From positions 44,268,964-44,332,963 of the forward strand of contig NC_080044.1 of the NCBI RefSeq assembly GCF_012489685.1: a DNA stretch of 64,000 nucleotides, in the 5' to 3' direction. This stretch comes from Lotus japonicus (Eukaryota > Streptophyta > Magnoliopsida > Fabales > Fabaceae). Numbering within the stretch: the first letter of the stretch is position 1; every line of letters starts with the position of its first letter. Shown one piece after another: positions 10,054 to 21,127 of this stretch. The notes under the pieces are model-generated. The model searched no databases, was not told where the DNA came from, and saw only the letters and a list, made by a program, of their open reading frames with translations. The position numbers and the translations under genes were made by a program.

Positions 10054-11098
10054 GGAATTGTTATTCAGACCTCCCCCACCCCTATTTAGACTCCTGAAAA
10101 AGTGCAAAACTACTTAAATACCCTTAATAAAAAAAAATATAAAAAAACACACCACCTCCTCACATTCTCTCTCCTCTCTCCTTACCTCTTTCCTTTTACT
10201 CTCACCACCACCACCACCACCACCACCACCCACAACCACCGCCACCCCTATGGCGGCCGCCACCACTGCTGCCGCCACCACCGCCGCCGCCGCCACCACC
10301 TCCACAAGCTCCATCTTATGTCGTTTTTAAAAAGTGTTACTGTCGTTTTTTATTTTTTTTCTGCAAATAAATGCACTTTAGAAGTGCGTTACGCACGCAC
10401 TTTAAAAGTGCGTCGTTAACGCACATATAACGTGCGACGTAAACGCACTTTTAAAGGGTGAATTGCTGTAAATTTGTACATAACTTATGTCAGATGATTT
10501 TTAAAAATTATGAGACTCCACATTAAATCAAGTTAGAATATTTGGAGATTTATGGTGGAATAAAAAATGTTTGAAATTCAAAATAAAATACCAGATGAAG
10601 GAATTTGGCTAAATTACACAAATCTTAGGACCTTCAAAGATGGTGCTAAGTTATGATCGTTAGATTTTTCTCTTCAACTTTGCAGTTGGTCGACTTCGCA
10701 TCCGAGATAAAAAATTGTCCAATTTTCCAAACTGCACCGCTCCTGATTCTAAAGCGACTGCTATAAGGTGTCGGAATTTGGAGATTCTGACTGCATATTT
10801 GAGCTCAGAATCCTACTACCTTAACCTAGAAGTGCCAGTCCTAAATTTCTTCCAGAAATTAAACAGGAAAAAAAAAAAGAAATCAGTTCGTTTATCTCGC
10901 ACTGTGAAAAGTGCGACCAAAACACACGTTGAAAGTGTGTGATGGACGCACCTTTCAAGTGCGTGATGGACGCACTTTCCAAGTGTGTTGTGGTCGCACT
11001 TCCACAGTGCGAGCGAAACTTTTTCATAAAGGGCTTTTTCGGATTTTACGAATTTAACAAGGGTCTGAATAGGGGTGGGGGTCTGAATAACAATTCCC
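10054..11098. mobile_element. Mutator-like/MITE element with 10-bp target duplication
   Basis: The ends are inverted repeats of about 40 bases: (g)ggaattgttattcagac on the left and its complement on the right, then CCCCCACCCCTATT. The flanks carry the duplication TATATAAAAC at 10044-10053 and 11099-11108. A 9-10 bp duplication with such ends fits the Mutator superfamily. No transposase is seen. Inside are a CAC microsatellite (10201-10300) and two clusters of GTGCG/CGCAC palindromic motifs (10380-10450, 10900-11025). Confidence 0.82.
10201..10310. repeat. CAC/CCG trinucleotide microsatellite
   Basis: A run of CAC units grades into CCGCCA repeats. In translation it gives His/Thr or Gly/Ala/Val runs, so open frames over it are compositional artefacts. 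Confidence 0.9.
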
Positions 11099-11216
11099 TA
11101 TATAAAACCACGAACATGTTTCCAATGATTAAACAAATTCAATCTCGAAACCAAAATCACGTCGAATGATTTTATCAAAGCAAAATCAAATGACCCAAAA
11201 CATGTTTAGCAGGTAA

Positions 11217-11229
11217 GGCTCTGATACCA
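11217..11229 (-). other. Primer-binding site, initiator tRNA-Met type
   Basis: The plus strand reads ggctctgatacca, matching the 3' end of plant initiator tRNA-Met. It lies one base from the LTR edge at 11231. Confidence 0.85.
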
Positions 11230-11230
11230 C

Positions 11231-11699
11231 TGAAGGGAATCATGAGGTTGATTACCGCAGCGGAATAAAATTCCCTATATGAGAAGATCTTGCAAAACAC
11301 ATGTTTCAAAGTTCATGTTGCAATCAAACACGTAAAGGAGTAATAAGGATTACCTCTTGAAGATAGTTTTGGCAAACAAAGCATTGGTAACCTTGTCTCT
11401 ACAGAAGTCCACACGAACTCTCCCACTAGATCTCCCTTGCGGCTCTTTGTACTAGCAGAGGCAAGAGTGTGTAATTTTCTAATTTAGGGTTTGAGCATCT
11501 CATGCTCTATTTATAAGCACACACAAGGTGGCTAACCCTAATTCTTATCGGAGCCTTATTGGGCTTATCCAATGGGCTGGTCCAATAAGACATAATTCTA
11601 GTGGGCTAATTATATGCGTGTGACCCTATAGGTATCTCTTACATATTTAGGTTGTAATATTTAAATATAAATATTAAGCTACTAGTGTATATACCAACA
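11231..11699 (-). mobile_element. 5' LTR of the truncated copia element
   Basis: On the minus strand it runs from TGTTGGTATA to ATTCCCTTCA, 469 bp. It has a good TATA box, TATAAATAG, at about 11508-11516 (complement). The primer site follows directly and gag lies further downstream in the same orientation. The partner LTR is lost with the 3' part of the element. Confidence 0.8.
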
Positions 11700-12537
11700 C
11701 GGAAGACCCACCGGAAGTTGCTGACGTTGATCTCGGGGATGCTGTGGAACAAGAGAAGAAGATATAATGTTAATTTGTTTCGAATAATTGTAATGCTACT
11801 TCCTTTTACTTTGTTTGATCGTTATCATTGTACTTTCATCTTTAATTAATTAGTTAAGTTTTACTTCCTTTGTCTATTTTAATGCTTCCCAACGTTTTCT
11901 CTCGCTTTCTTCCGCATCCCCTTTAGTTTCTCTGTTTCTGAATTACGTTCAACGACATTAGTGGTATGTTGGGTTTAACTAGGACTTTTGCTCAGTTTTT
12001 GAACTGAGGCTTTTTTCACACCATGTTTCCTGTAAGATCAGGTGTGGCCTGGCCAGCTTTGCTTCGCGAGGACTTACAGTTGCTCGGGTCCCAATGGTCA
12101 TATAGGTTGCCCGAGACTTAGCCTAGTTAGGTTTGCTCGCCCATATCTCGGGGAGGCTGTATGGATAAGAAGCTTATCCGCACCCATCGCCAATGAGTGA
12201 CGGCAAGTTGCGTCAGCTTGTCCGGAGCGATCCCCAGACATCAAGGTCGTGTTGGGATCGCCACCTTCAGGGAATTTTTCCCACCTAACTCTTGCCGCAA
12301 TTTAGTGTGATTGAAATGGCTGGATACAATTTTTGTATTTTCAATCAGAAGTTATAGTCAACAAACTCCCGAGATGGAGAACAAGAACGTGTCTTTGTTT
12401 TTACTATTTAGGCGTTTTTTGCCAACAAACTCCCGAGATGGAGAACAAGAACGCGTGTCTTTGTTTTTAATCCGTCAATATTCGTGAGTCGCACTCAGCT
12501 GCTCGCCCTCGTGCCAAGCTGGGTTCTTCCTTAAGCT
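11700..12537 (-). mobile_element. 3' non-coding region of a Tat-like gypsy element
   Basis: The minus strand continues from the gypsy pol stop at 12538-12540. The sequence is non-coding. It contains a short direct duplication (12359-12480) and probably part of an LTR, but I cannot set its border. The copia LTR at 11231-11699 abuts its far end. Confidence 0.45.
12359..12480. repeat. Two-copy direct repeat, period 64 bp
   Basis: The sequence caacaaactcccgagatgg starts at both 12359 and 12423, and the similarity runs on through the ctttgtttttta stretch. It is a simple tandem duplication in the gypsy 3' region. Confidence 0.85.
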
Positions 12538-12885
12538 TCAACTGTAATAGTACCTCAAACTCGCCGCATTCCAAGACCGCGGCACCCGCCTCCCATCTAA
12601 GCTTTCAAGGTGATAGGCCCCCTTCCCTAATACCTTCAAAATCCTGTAAGGGCCCTCCCAAATTGAGTTTAACTTGTTTCCCGTGTTCCCGGTTCGTTTC
12701 TTATGCACCAAATTCCCCTCCTACATCTCCCTTGGGTGAACCTTCGTGTCATATTTCGCTGCAGCTCGCTGCTTCATTGCAGCCTCTCTGATACGAGCCT
12801 CGACTCGCGTTTCAGATAACAGGTCTAGTTTCACTGCCATGTTGGAAGGGTTCTCGCCTTCAAACTGCGGTGCCGTCCTCCAAGA
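12538..12885 (-). pseudogene. pol: Ty3/gypsy (Tat/Ogre-like) pol C-terminus
   Basis: The minus-strand frame ends at TGA 12540-12538. Just before it are the signatures of the end of a Tat-lineage polyprotein: a Leu-rich helix (LLSETRVEARIREAAMKQRA), KYDTKVHPRE, then WEGPYRI, LGKGAYHLESLDG and VPRSWNAASLRYYY. These belong to the tail of the integrase region, after its catalytic core. A TAG at 12723-12721 breaks the frame. The upstream part of gypsy pol is missing; the frame passes directly into copia sequence near 12885. Confidence 0.82.
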
Positions 12886-14240
12886 GCTGTTGTCGAATGT
12901 TGCGTTCTGAAGGGACGTCATCTCGTCTTTCATTGCTAACTCTCACTTGATAGAGTCATTCCCCCGCATAGCTTCACCAAAATATTCTGGCTCTCCAACA
13001 TCAGTTAACAACAAATAATTCAACGAAAGAGAATACATTTGTGGTGCTTTCGACGTTCTTGTAGATCTCCTCACTTGAGTTATAGGAGTTTCAATTACTG
13101 TTGTTGGCTCTTGTTCTAGCTTAACTTTTGGCTACATCACTTTCTGAAATTTCTTCCAATGCCACTCTTTCAGAAAGTTCCAACTGTTTACTTGAACTCA
13201 TCGATTCTGCAGAAGACCTGTCTTTATAAAACACACTTTCATTAAAAGTGGCATTTCTGCTTCTAATGATTTTCCTGTTTTGTTCATCCCAAAACCTGTA
13301 GCCATCCATATCAGACCCATAACCAATAAAGAAACATTTTATGGCCTTGGGGTCCAATTTGTCTCTCCTATCGGAGTCTATGAGAATATAAGAGACACAA
13401 CCGAAGACTTTCAAATGTGAAAGACTTACCTCCTTTCCATACCATACCTCTTCAGGCAACTGATAATCCAAAGGAACAGATGGTCCCCGATTTATCAGGT
13501 AAGTTGTTGTATTAATGGCATCTGCCCAAAACATTTTTGGCAACCTGGACTGGATTCGCATACATCTAGCCCTTTCGTTCTAGGTCATGTTCATTCTTTC
13601 CGCGACACAATTTTGCTCAGGTGTACCTGGTATTGTCTTGATCATTCTGATCCCATTTTTTGAACAAAAATTTTTGAACTCCTGGCTGTCATACTCCCCG
13701 CGATTATCAGATTTCAGTCTCTTAATCTTCAAGTCTGTCTGATTTTCAACTTCTGTTTTCCACCTTTTAAACACAGAAAACACATCAGATTTAATTTTGA
13801 GAAAATAAACCCATACCTTTCTTGTTGAGTCGTCTATGAAGGTGACATAATAGCGTGAGCCTCCAAGAGATTTCACTGGGGCTGGACCCCATACATCTGT
13901 ATGCACCAGATCGAGCTTTTCTGATTTTGATTTCCTGCTTGCTTTTGAGAAGCTAACCTTTCTCTGTTTTCCCAAAATGCAATGCTCACAAACACCAAGA
14001 TCAACATGCTTCAAATTTGACATCTTACCCTTTGATGTCATGATCTTCATTGCCTTTTCACTCATGTGTCCAAGTCTTTGATGCCATATAGATGAGCTAT
14101 TGACAGCTTCAGTTACTGCTATCATGTCCTCCTCTGCTATTGGAGCCTCGTTTCTTTCCACGAGCTACAACCAGATTGCCTTTCGTCACCTTCCAATCTT
14201 CACCTTCCCTTCTTCCAGCGCCATTGCTCCCACTTCTTCC
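12886..14240 (-). pseudogene. pol: Ty1/copia integrase plus start of reverse transcriptase, degraded
   Basis: Order on the minus strand: a pre-integrase segment (WKVTKGNLVVARGKK, near 14195-14150), the zinc-binding HQRLGHMSEKAM and CEHCILGK, the integrase core with LVHTDVWGP, FIDDSTRKVWVYFL, SDNRGEY and a Glu in VAERMN, then the C-terminal region with FWADAINT, HLKVFGC and YRFWDE, then linker into the first RT residues (EPEYFGEAM, LAMKDEMTSLQ). Breaks include a frameshift near 14160, a break at 13561-13580 and a TGA near 12942. Gag and protease are absent between the primer site and this domain. It resembles the Tnt1/Tork group. Confidence 0.82.
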
Positions 14241-14270
14241 TCTAAACTGAGGATCTATCCCACGAACCTG

Positions 14271-14285
14271 AAGCTCTAGATACCA
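14271..14285 (-). other. Primer-binding site, variant initiator tRNA-Met type
   Basis: The plus strand reads aagctctagatacca, a near match to the initiator tRNA-Met 3' end with one substitution. It lies two bases from the LTR edge. Confidence 0.7.
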
Positions 14286-14287
14286 GT

Positions 14288-14570
14288 TGTTGAGAGCAAT
14301 AATAGAAAGGAGAGAAGAGAGAAAAAAATATCACACATGAATTTTTAACGTGGTTCGGAACACAATGTGTGTACCTACGTCCATGGCTACACTAGGTAGT
14401 AGTATTTCTCTTTGGTGCTAATAGGGTTTACAATGAGGTTCTTATATATAGCAAGAGTAAGACAAACTCTTTCTAATTCTAAGCGATGTAGGACTACAAA
14501 TATACTACATAACATAATAAGCATGTTCCAAATAACACAGAGAATATTCCACATTTGCATTGCTCTCACA
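14288..14570 (-). mobile_element. 5' LTR of the internally deleted copia element
   Basis: The 283-bp LTR has matching termini (TGTGAGAGCAAT on the minus-strand left, ATTGCTCTCAACA at the other end). A TATATATAA box lies near 14450 on the minus strand. The primer site and integrase lie downstream in the same orientation. Confidence 0.72.
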
Positions 14571-15714
14571 TAAAACATGTCATTCAATTACTTAAGGGAC
14601 AAGTAAAATTTAGCATGCTCAACCGTTTATCCACAAAATTTGACCCAAAACTTTCCCCGAAATCGCCCTAATCATCATGCATCAATTCTAAGCTTCAAAA
14701 AGTGATTTTTCTCCCCCCAAACACACTCCCAAGCTCTCGGCCATACAAGGTTTAAGGGTGAGCCGACATTTTCTTTCACAACAAGCTAATTCCTAGGCAC
14801 CATGCATCATTACTAGGGCCTAAGAATTGATTAAAACATGCATATACTCATCCAAGGTTCTAGAATCAAAAGTCTCAATTTAAAACTCTAAAACTCAAAA
14901 TGGTGCTTTCCCTAAAATTGATTCAATACAAGTCAAACTAAAGGTCATTTAAGCAATAAATATAAAGGCACTTAGCATGCATTGAGCTCTAATATGATTA
15001 GACACCTAAACGTTGCTAACTTTGGGTATGATCAACTTTTTCATGCAGTAACCATCAACCTACATAGATCAAAGACATAGAGAAGTATTTTGACCGTAGA
15101 AATATACTCCAAAGCCTATCAACTCAAAGCTTGGGGCCAATGCTATCCATTGCAAGAGATGATGAAAAGGGAGGTGAAGACGAAGAAGAATAAGACGATG
15201 CAAGGTTCTTCAAGCAATCTACTCTCAAGCCTTCAAGAATCACTCAAAAGCACTCAATAAATCAAGAGAAATTAAAAGTTTTCTCTCTTCCTCTCTCCCT
15301 ATCTAAGCTCGCGAGTTCTTGTGTTTTTGTGGATGAGGAGTAGTGATTTCCTCTTTAATAGAGGAGAAGAAAAGAAATGATGAGTGGGTTCGGGTGTTTG
15401 ATATTTTTACTACTCACTTAAGCTAAGTATCCCTCCATAAAAGGTCGATACTTGTCCCAAATTCATTTAAGTGAGAAAACTATTTGGGAAACAACCTGCT
15501 CTAAAATCTGATAAAAACTGATTACGGAAATCTTATCTGGATGAGAAAACTTTCTTCACTGAAAAGATTTCTTACGAAAAAAGGATCAAGTTCGCGTGGA
15601 AGGAAACTCTGGAAGGAGCCCCGAACACTTTTATTCGTGGCTCGAGAGTTCACTAAAGTCTCTACGGAGGTTAAACACTTCTCATTCGGGGTTCCTGGAA
15701 GCAAACCTTAATGA
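14571..15714 (-). mobile_element. Diverged, truncated Tekay-like LTR fragment
   Basis: Read on the minus strand, 15480-15405 resembles part of the solo LTR at 18185-18260 (shared TTTTCTCACTTAAATGAA and ACTTAGCTTA). The AGCTCTCGGCCA word near 14734 also occurs in other Tekay-like LTRs of this window (for example 52588). The right-hand border is uncertain. No coding sequence was found. Confidence 0.5.
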
Positions 15715-15895
15715 TATTACAGTCGAAAGTTGCGGAATTGAAGACACATCTACTCAAAGTCTTTGAAGAGTTGGTTACAGTCGCTCTTTAGCCTGTTTGA
15801 TTTAACCTTCAACCGTTCCAAGTCTTTGAAGCCTTGTCGCAATTGATTCTGAATCGCCTTGATCTGATTTCGAGTCTCATGACTTTCCATTGTAA
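15715..15895 (-). pseudogene. Possible gag start fragment
   Basis: A minus-strand frame from an ATG near 15892 reads MESHETRNQIKAIQNQLRQG, then meets a stop after about 46 codons. The charged, Gln-rich helix resembles gypsy gag N-termini. It lies immediately upstream of the truncated LTR in the same orientation. This is weak evidence. Confidence 0.25.
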
Positions 15896-16715
15896 TGAAC
15901 AAGGTTTTTTGTTATTATTATTATTTGTGTTTAATTCCAGTTTCTTCTTTGGTGATCCTGTGTTTTCTTTTGATGCAGCGTTTCAGGAACTAATCATGTC
16001 GTCGTAGTGGAGGTTTCGTTGATTTGACGTCATGTCCACCGTTTTGTTCCCAATAAGGAAACAACCTCACTGCCTCATGAGCTCTCTTGTTGCATGCTCG
16101 ATTGGAAATCACACCCTCTATTGGCTTTATGGTTTGTGATGGTGTTGGTAGCTTTGTTTTTCGTTATGCGTGATGCAATCTGACGACGACAGTCGATTTT
16201 CTTGAAGGGGTGTTGATTCTCATGTTGATGTGTGTACTCTTTTCCCTTACTAGGGTTTTTCCTAGTAAGGTTTTAGCGAGGCACTTTCTTCAGAGATGAT
16301 CATCCTAGGGGTAGCAGGCGTGGAAGATCGGGTTAGGCGATGCTTTCTTCGTTTGGTGGCTATGGTTGCGTTTGGCCTTGGTTTCTCAGTTGTGATAGAA
16401 ACGACTCTTGCTCTGATCTCGTTGTGTGGTATGATCGTCCGATCGAGTCAGTGTGCGCTTTGTCCTCCAATGGTCGGTACTGTTGGAGTTTGTCATGTAG
16501 TTGTTGTTATTTCCCTTGAAGCTATGTGTTGAATGCGACTTAGAGGCTCCGCGTTGATTGCATTTGTTGTTTGCGGTAGTTGTTTCGTTTGTATTTGTTG
16601 TTCGCTGTTATTGTTTACCATCATTGTTTGCGTCGTTGTAATAATTCCATTGTCGAGAGGACATGTATCTCGACTTTTTACAATAAAGTTTTTGTTTTCA
16701 TAAAAAGAAAAATAT
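15896..16715 (+). mobile_element. LINE-like 3' end or unassigned sequence
   Basis: The sequence is G/T-rich and ends in tacaataaagtttttg followed by an A-rich stretch (16680-16712). That looks like the polyadenylated 3' end of a non-LTR retrotransposon. No RT motif is seen, and the 78-codon frame at 16296-16532 has no recognisable features. Confidence 0.3.
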
Positions 16716-17094
16716 TCCTTAAGTTATTTCCCGCCATCGTGGCATGAATACGATTTTAATCACAAATACTTAATAAAATATTATGCATCGCTATAAATAA
16801 AAAAGTTAAACAAATAAACAGTTTATGTAATTCTGAGTCTTACAAGAAACTTTAGTCTTTTTTTATGAATTCGGGTTTGTTTGCGATGAAGGCAAAAAGC
16901 CCACCATGTCATCTTTGAAGGATGATCTCAAGGTTTTTATTTAGTTTTAGGAGATGGGGGGTTAGTTAGTTGTAAGCATAGCATAAGTCTTTGTCATCCA
17001 TGGCCTGCATACCACATCCTTCATTCATGTTTACATTTAATGAAGGATATTTTGCCTAAAGACAAGGAGCTAATGCACATATATATTTTTTAAT
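16716..17094. other. No feature recognised
   Basis: The sequence is AT-rich. I see no coding frame, repeat boundary or RNA gene in it. Confidence 0.5.
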
Positions 17095-17262
17095 CCATTT
17101 ACTTGTGGATTTTTCTTTTACTTGTACTTTGCGGTGGTTAGAACCACCGCAAAATGATCCTTTTTTAAGGACGCAGTTTAAACCGCCACGGAAGGACAAT
17201 TTTATACTTACATTTCCTGGAAATTTGTGGTTGTTTAAACCACCACCAAGTGATCTTCACCA
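17095..17262. repeat. CACTA-like subterminal motif cluster
   Basis: Inverted motifs such as ttgcggtggttagaaccacc and gtggttgtttaaaccaccac recur, in the style of the arrays at the CACTA ends near 1300 and 5200 but with a different core word. No CACTA terminus is visible next to them, so this is probably a relict. Confidence 0.4.
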
Positions 17263-17412
17263 AGCTTTACTTATCTGAAAGTTTTACTTGACATGAGGAA
17301 TCAACACCTAAAGAAATATCCTAGATCAACAATAGAATAAACTCCATGATATTCCATATACTCTCTTTTATCTTAAAGCATAATTTGTTTTGGTGAAGTT
17401 GAACCCAAATGC

Positions 17413-17620
17413 TTGATTGTTAATATAATTTCTTCTTTCTTTCTGCAAACTAAGTTCTCTACCAATCAAAATTATAGTTTTTCTTTACTTTCTTTTATTC
17501 TAAACAACTCTTGCTTTTATGAATTGGTGCTTCCTCAATCCCTGTTGTTCGACAATCTTTTATATTACTTCGAGTGTACCGTATACTTGTTGAAAGCATA
17601 TCATGTGCTTGAAGAAGAGA
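17413..17620 (+). pseudogene. Coding-like remnant, left half (split by solo LTR A)
   Basis: An open frame runs into the GGCAT target duplication at 17621. With the LTR removed, it continues at 22290 for about another dozen codons before a stop. Residues 17535-17590 also resemble the outer end of the tRNA-Asp LTR (aatccctg.tgttcgac). I do not recognise a protein family. Confidence 0.25.
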
Positions 17621-20430
17621 GGCATTGTAAGACCCAAGTTTTTAAGCTTATGCTAAGTGAATAAAATCTTATTCACGATTAGGGTTGATGTGTTGTGAAG
17701 GGAAACCTGAACTAGAGTTTACCAAATGAAATAAATATATGAAGGAGAAAGTTCAGGAAAAGTCTGAGGATCGTACCGAAGTCGATAAAAGTTATAGCAC
17801 GATCGTTATACGCTTAAACCTAGGTCAGAAACCCTAGTAAATAGCTAGTTTTCACTTATAGGCATGATGGAAGTTAATTCCAAAAATCTTCAGAGAAATG
17901 TTAGAACTTCTCTTTTTCCATATATCACAATCGTTTCGAGGCGAAACTCTAGGATCTACGAACGTCCGATTCCAATCATCGGAAGTTTGCCGAAAACGAA
18001 ACCCTGGTATTTCAAAACCCTAGAATCACCCGACAATGAAGACTTTTTCTATTCAGAGCTTCAAATGAAGATTCTACACGCGTACACCCATTTCTCTCGA
18101 TGTTTCTAATCTTTCTTCAGAAGGAAGTTTTCTCATCCGACATCAATTGCAAAAAGTAGTTTTGCGGTATATTTTGAAGCAGACTGCGTTCAAGCCATTT
18201 TCTCACTTAAATGAACCCGATGCAAGTATCATCCTTTCTTGGATCGACACTTAGCTTAGATGCACAATATGACAACGTTATATTTATTCTAAATGTCTCA
18301 AAATTATTCTTTAGCTCAATTTTTACTCATTTCTTTGTCCATGGATCATTTTAATTTGCTCAAAGTGATCCAAATTTATATTTTATTATTTCATAAAGTT
18401 CCTCATAATTTTTAGGATAATGATATATCATTCTTATATTTTTCTCTTAACTTTATGAGCTAAATTCTACGGTATTTAAACCAATTTGTACCGTTAAATA
18501 TTGTATTATAATGTATATATATATATATATAACTCACGCACACCCTCCCTCACAATTCTAATCCTCACGTTCACTCTCTGTTTCTTTCCCTCATCACCGA
18601 CTATACACACACAAAATGAATATACTAAATTATCTCCACTATTTCTTCTTGCTTTAAGTACTGAAGAAAACAATCAAACTTTTCTTTCAAACTCTTGTCA
18701 CAAAATCAAATTCCATTCTCACTCTCTTTAACGTGTCTCTGTGGCAGCACCTACAAATTTCTCCATCAAATTTCTATTCCATATTACTTTCTCCTACCAC
18801 TAGTGCAAGAGCCTTGTCTATTTAATTAAATCAAGAAGAATCAGATATCATCTTTTTCACAATTGAAGAAGACGGGTCGTGAACAAGTAGGAAGTGGAGA
18901 TTTCGGCACCGTTCCGTCGTTTCTTGACCGATCGTCGCACTGATAGTTGCTACGCGTAGACCTCGAGGTACTGATGCTATTTCTTACTTCTGATCGTCTT
19001 TTCCATAGCTTTTCTCTATGTCTTTCTGTGCTCATAGTTTTGAGGTTTTTGCAAAACTATCCTGAATATTTCATTTTTGATTCTAAACATCTTCCTTGTG
19101 TGCCCAAGATCACTTCTGCCGGGTTAGATTTTCTGTTATGTCGCCGGAATTCCGCCGGAATCAATTTTAGCCTAAAATACCCATTTTTGGAGTTTTTGAA
19201 GTAAAGCTTCAACCTTTAGGCTGAAAACTATCGCCTTAGCTTAGTGCTAGTAGGATTAGTTGTCATAAACGTCGTTGGTGACGTCCCTGCAAAATTTGGT
19301 TTTTGGGATTTCAGTTTTGAAAATCCTAAGTTAAAAATCATGACCAAAATACCCCTGCGACAGTTTTTGATCCGATAATTTTTCCGAGTTCAGAATACCC
19401 TTAGTTACGGCTAATGATAGCATAGGAACCAAGTTTGATCGAAGAAAAATCGAGTCCCCTAATTACCTAAAGTGGCCGAGCCCTATTAAGGAGGAGGAGG
19501 AAAATTTCCTTTTCCGAAAACTTGTCTTTCGCGCTAGATTATCGTACCTTAGAGTATAGATTACTTCGAGTAACCTTAGTAAGTATCGATAGCTTAGTTT
19601 TCGATAGATTCTGATAGTATTTCTGTGGTTTTGCTCTAAAGGTGATTTTGAGGAATTTCCAGCGGAGCAAGGCTTTGATTGTGAAGGAGCTTTAGGAGAT
19701 AACTCTGGAGAACCTACAGGTGAGGGCTTCTCACTGAATCTCTAGTTAATGCTTAGGGTCGATGTTTTCGACATTGTTTACTGTTTATTCACTGGATTGT
19801 GTGTGATTGGAAAATGTTTTCTGAGGCTTCGGCTGACAATGTAGATGATTCATCTACTGAATGTTTTTGAGATTGACTTACATGCTATGTGCTATGTGGG
19901 TAATCTAGGATGTGTGGTGCATGCTTTATATGCTAAGTGCTAAGTGTTTATGATGAGATGTATTGATATATGACATGTTGTTGACTGTGATGAGTTAATT
20001 ATGCTGCTGCTATGAAATCTGAGATTCTGAGTCGTGAGAATAGCGGGCAGGTCATGCCGATTTTATTTTGAGAGTTTTGAGGAAGCTTGATAGGACGAAC
20101 GAGGTTCGGGCCTTGTTTTTGTTTAGTGGATCGAGACATTCTCTGGAAGTGATTTGGGATTTGGAGATCCTGAAAATTTATAAGATTTGCGATAAGACAA
20201 AATGTAATCTATTTTATAAGGAAACCTCATAAGACATTAAACAACCTCTAAATCTTTAAGTAAGGATAACAATCTCGAAAGGAAGGCTTGGAAGTCAAAT
20301 CTTAGTTTTGGAAAGCGAGAAGTGTCGTCGGATCCTAAGTGTTGAGAATGTTAAGAGGTTTTGAGTAGGTTGATACTCTTTGCTCGTTGAGCAGTTTGTT
20401 TAGCCATCCAAGGGATGAGCCGAGAAGCTT

Positions 20431-20795
20431 CACTGAGGCGTGAGACCTTGTGAATGCGGGATACTCCACTGAGGCGTGAGACCTTGTGGAAAGCATGGAT
20501 CTTCACTGAGGCGTGAGACCTCGTGAACAGCATGGAGCTTCACTGAGGCGTGAGACCTTGTGAAAGCGTGAATCTTCACTGAGGCGTGAGACCTTGTGAA
20601 AAGCATGGAACTCCAATGAGGCGTGAGACCTTGTGAGAGCGTGAATCTTCACTGAAGCGTGAGACTTCGTGCAAGTGTGTAAATTCACTGAGGCGTGAGA
20701 CCTTGTGAAAGCATAAAACTTCACTGAAGCGTGAGACTTTGTGAATGTGTGAGACTCCACTGAAGCGTGAGACTTCGTGTGAGCATTGATGACCC
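20431..20795. repeat. Minisatellite, about 10 units of 36-38 bp, in LTR A
   Basis: The core cactgaggcgtgagaccttg recurs at 20431, 20467, 20503, 20541, 20577, near 20613, 20650, 20686, 20722 and 20758, with small changes. Open frames across it (Ser/His/Lys-rich repeats) are by-products of the repeat. Confidence 0.92.
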
Positions 20796-21127
20796 GAAGA
20801 GTCATCGTGAGTGGTTGCACTCATTTTATGATTATTGTATTTTGTCGCAGAATCGACTTTACCTTAGGGTAAGCTTTTAGAGACATTAATTTAGCTAGAA
20901 CACGTGGCGACGTGTCGAGTGAGATTCGGAGACGTTGTTTGACTAATCATCCTGCATTCATGCAACATTAATGAGGTATTAACACAGGACGTACTCTGGA
21001 CCTCGTCGGTTTCCAAAATGGTCATAAGACCCGGAATTCCGTGAAAGAGCGTTTGTAGACGACTCTTGTAGCAGACCGAAATGGCAGACCTACGGGTTTA
21101 CTGCTGATCTGGCTACCTTGGTTTGGT

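Larger units (their letters stand above)
8808..11216 (-). mobile_element. Leader of the truncated copia element
   Basis: AT-rich, non-coding sequence lies between the primer-binding site (11217-11229) and the gag ATG (8807). Without the Mutator-like insertion at 10054-11098 it is about 1.35 kb, long for a copia leader. I see no gene in it, and the small open frames are not convincing. Confidence 0.55.

Noticed and set aside
10102..10419. Frames over the CAC microsatellite
   Set aside because: His/Thr or Gly/Val runs produced by the trinucleotide repeat.
17100..17250. A full CACTA element
   Set aside because: Subterminal-like motifs only; no CACTA termini or 3-bp duplication found.
20431..20795. 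Possible CRISPR-like array
   Set aside because: Units are directly adjacent with no unique spacers, and the context is a plant LTR.
20351..20824. Ser/His-rich repeat proteins on the minus strand
   Set aside because: Created by the 36-38-bp minisatellite in LTR A, open in more than one frame.
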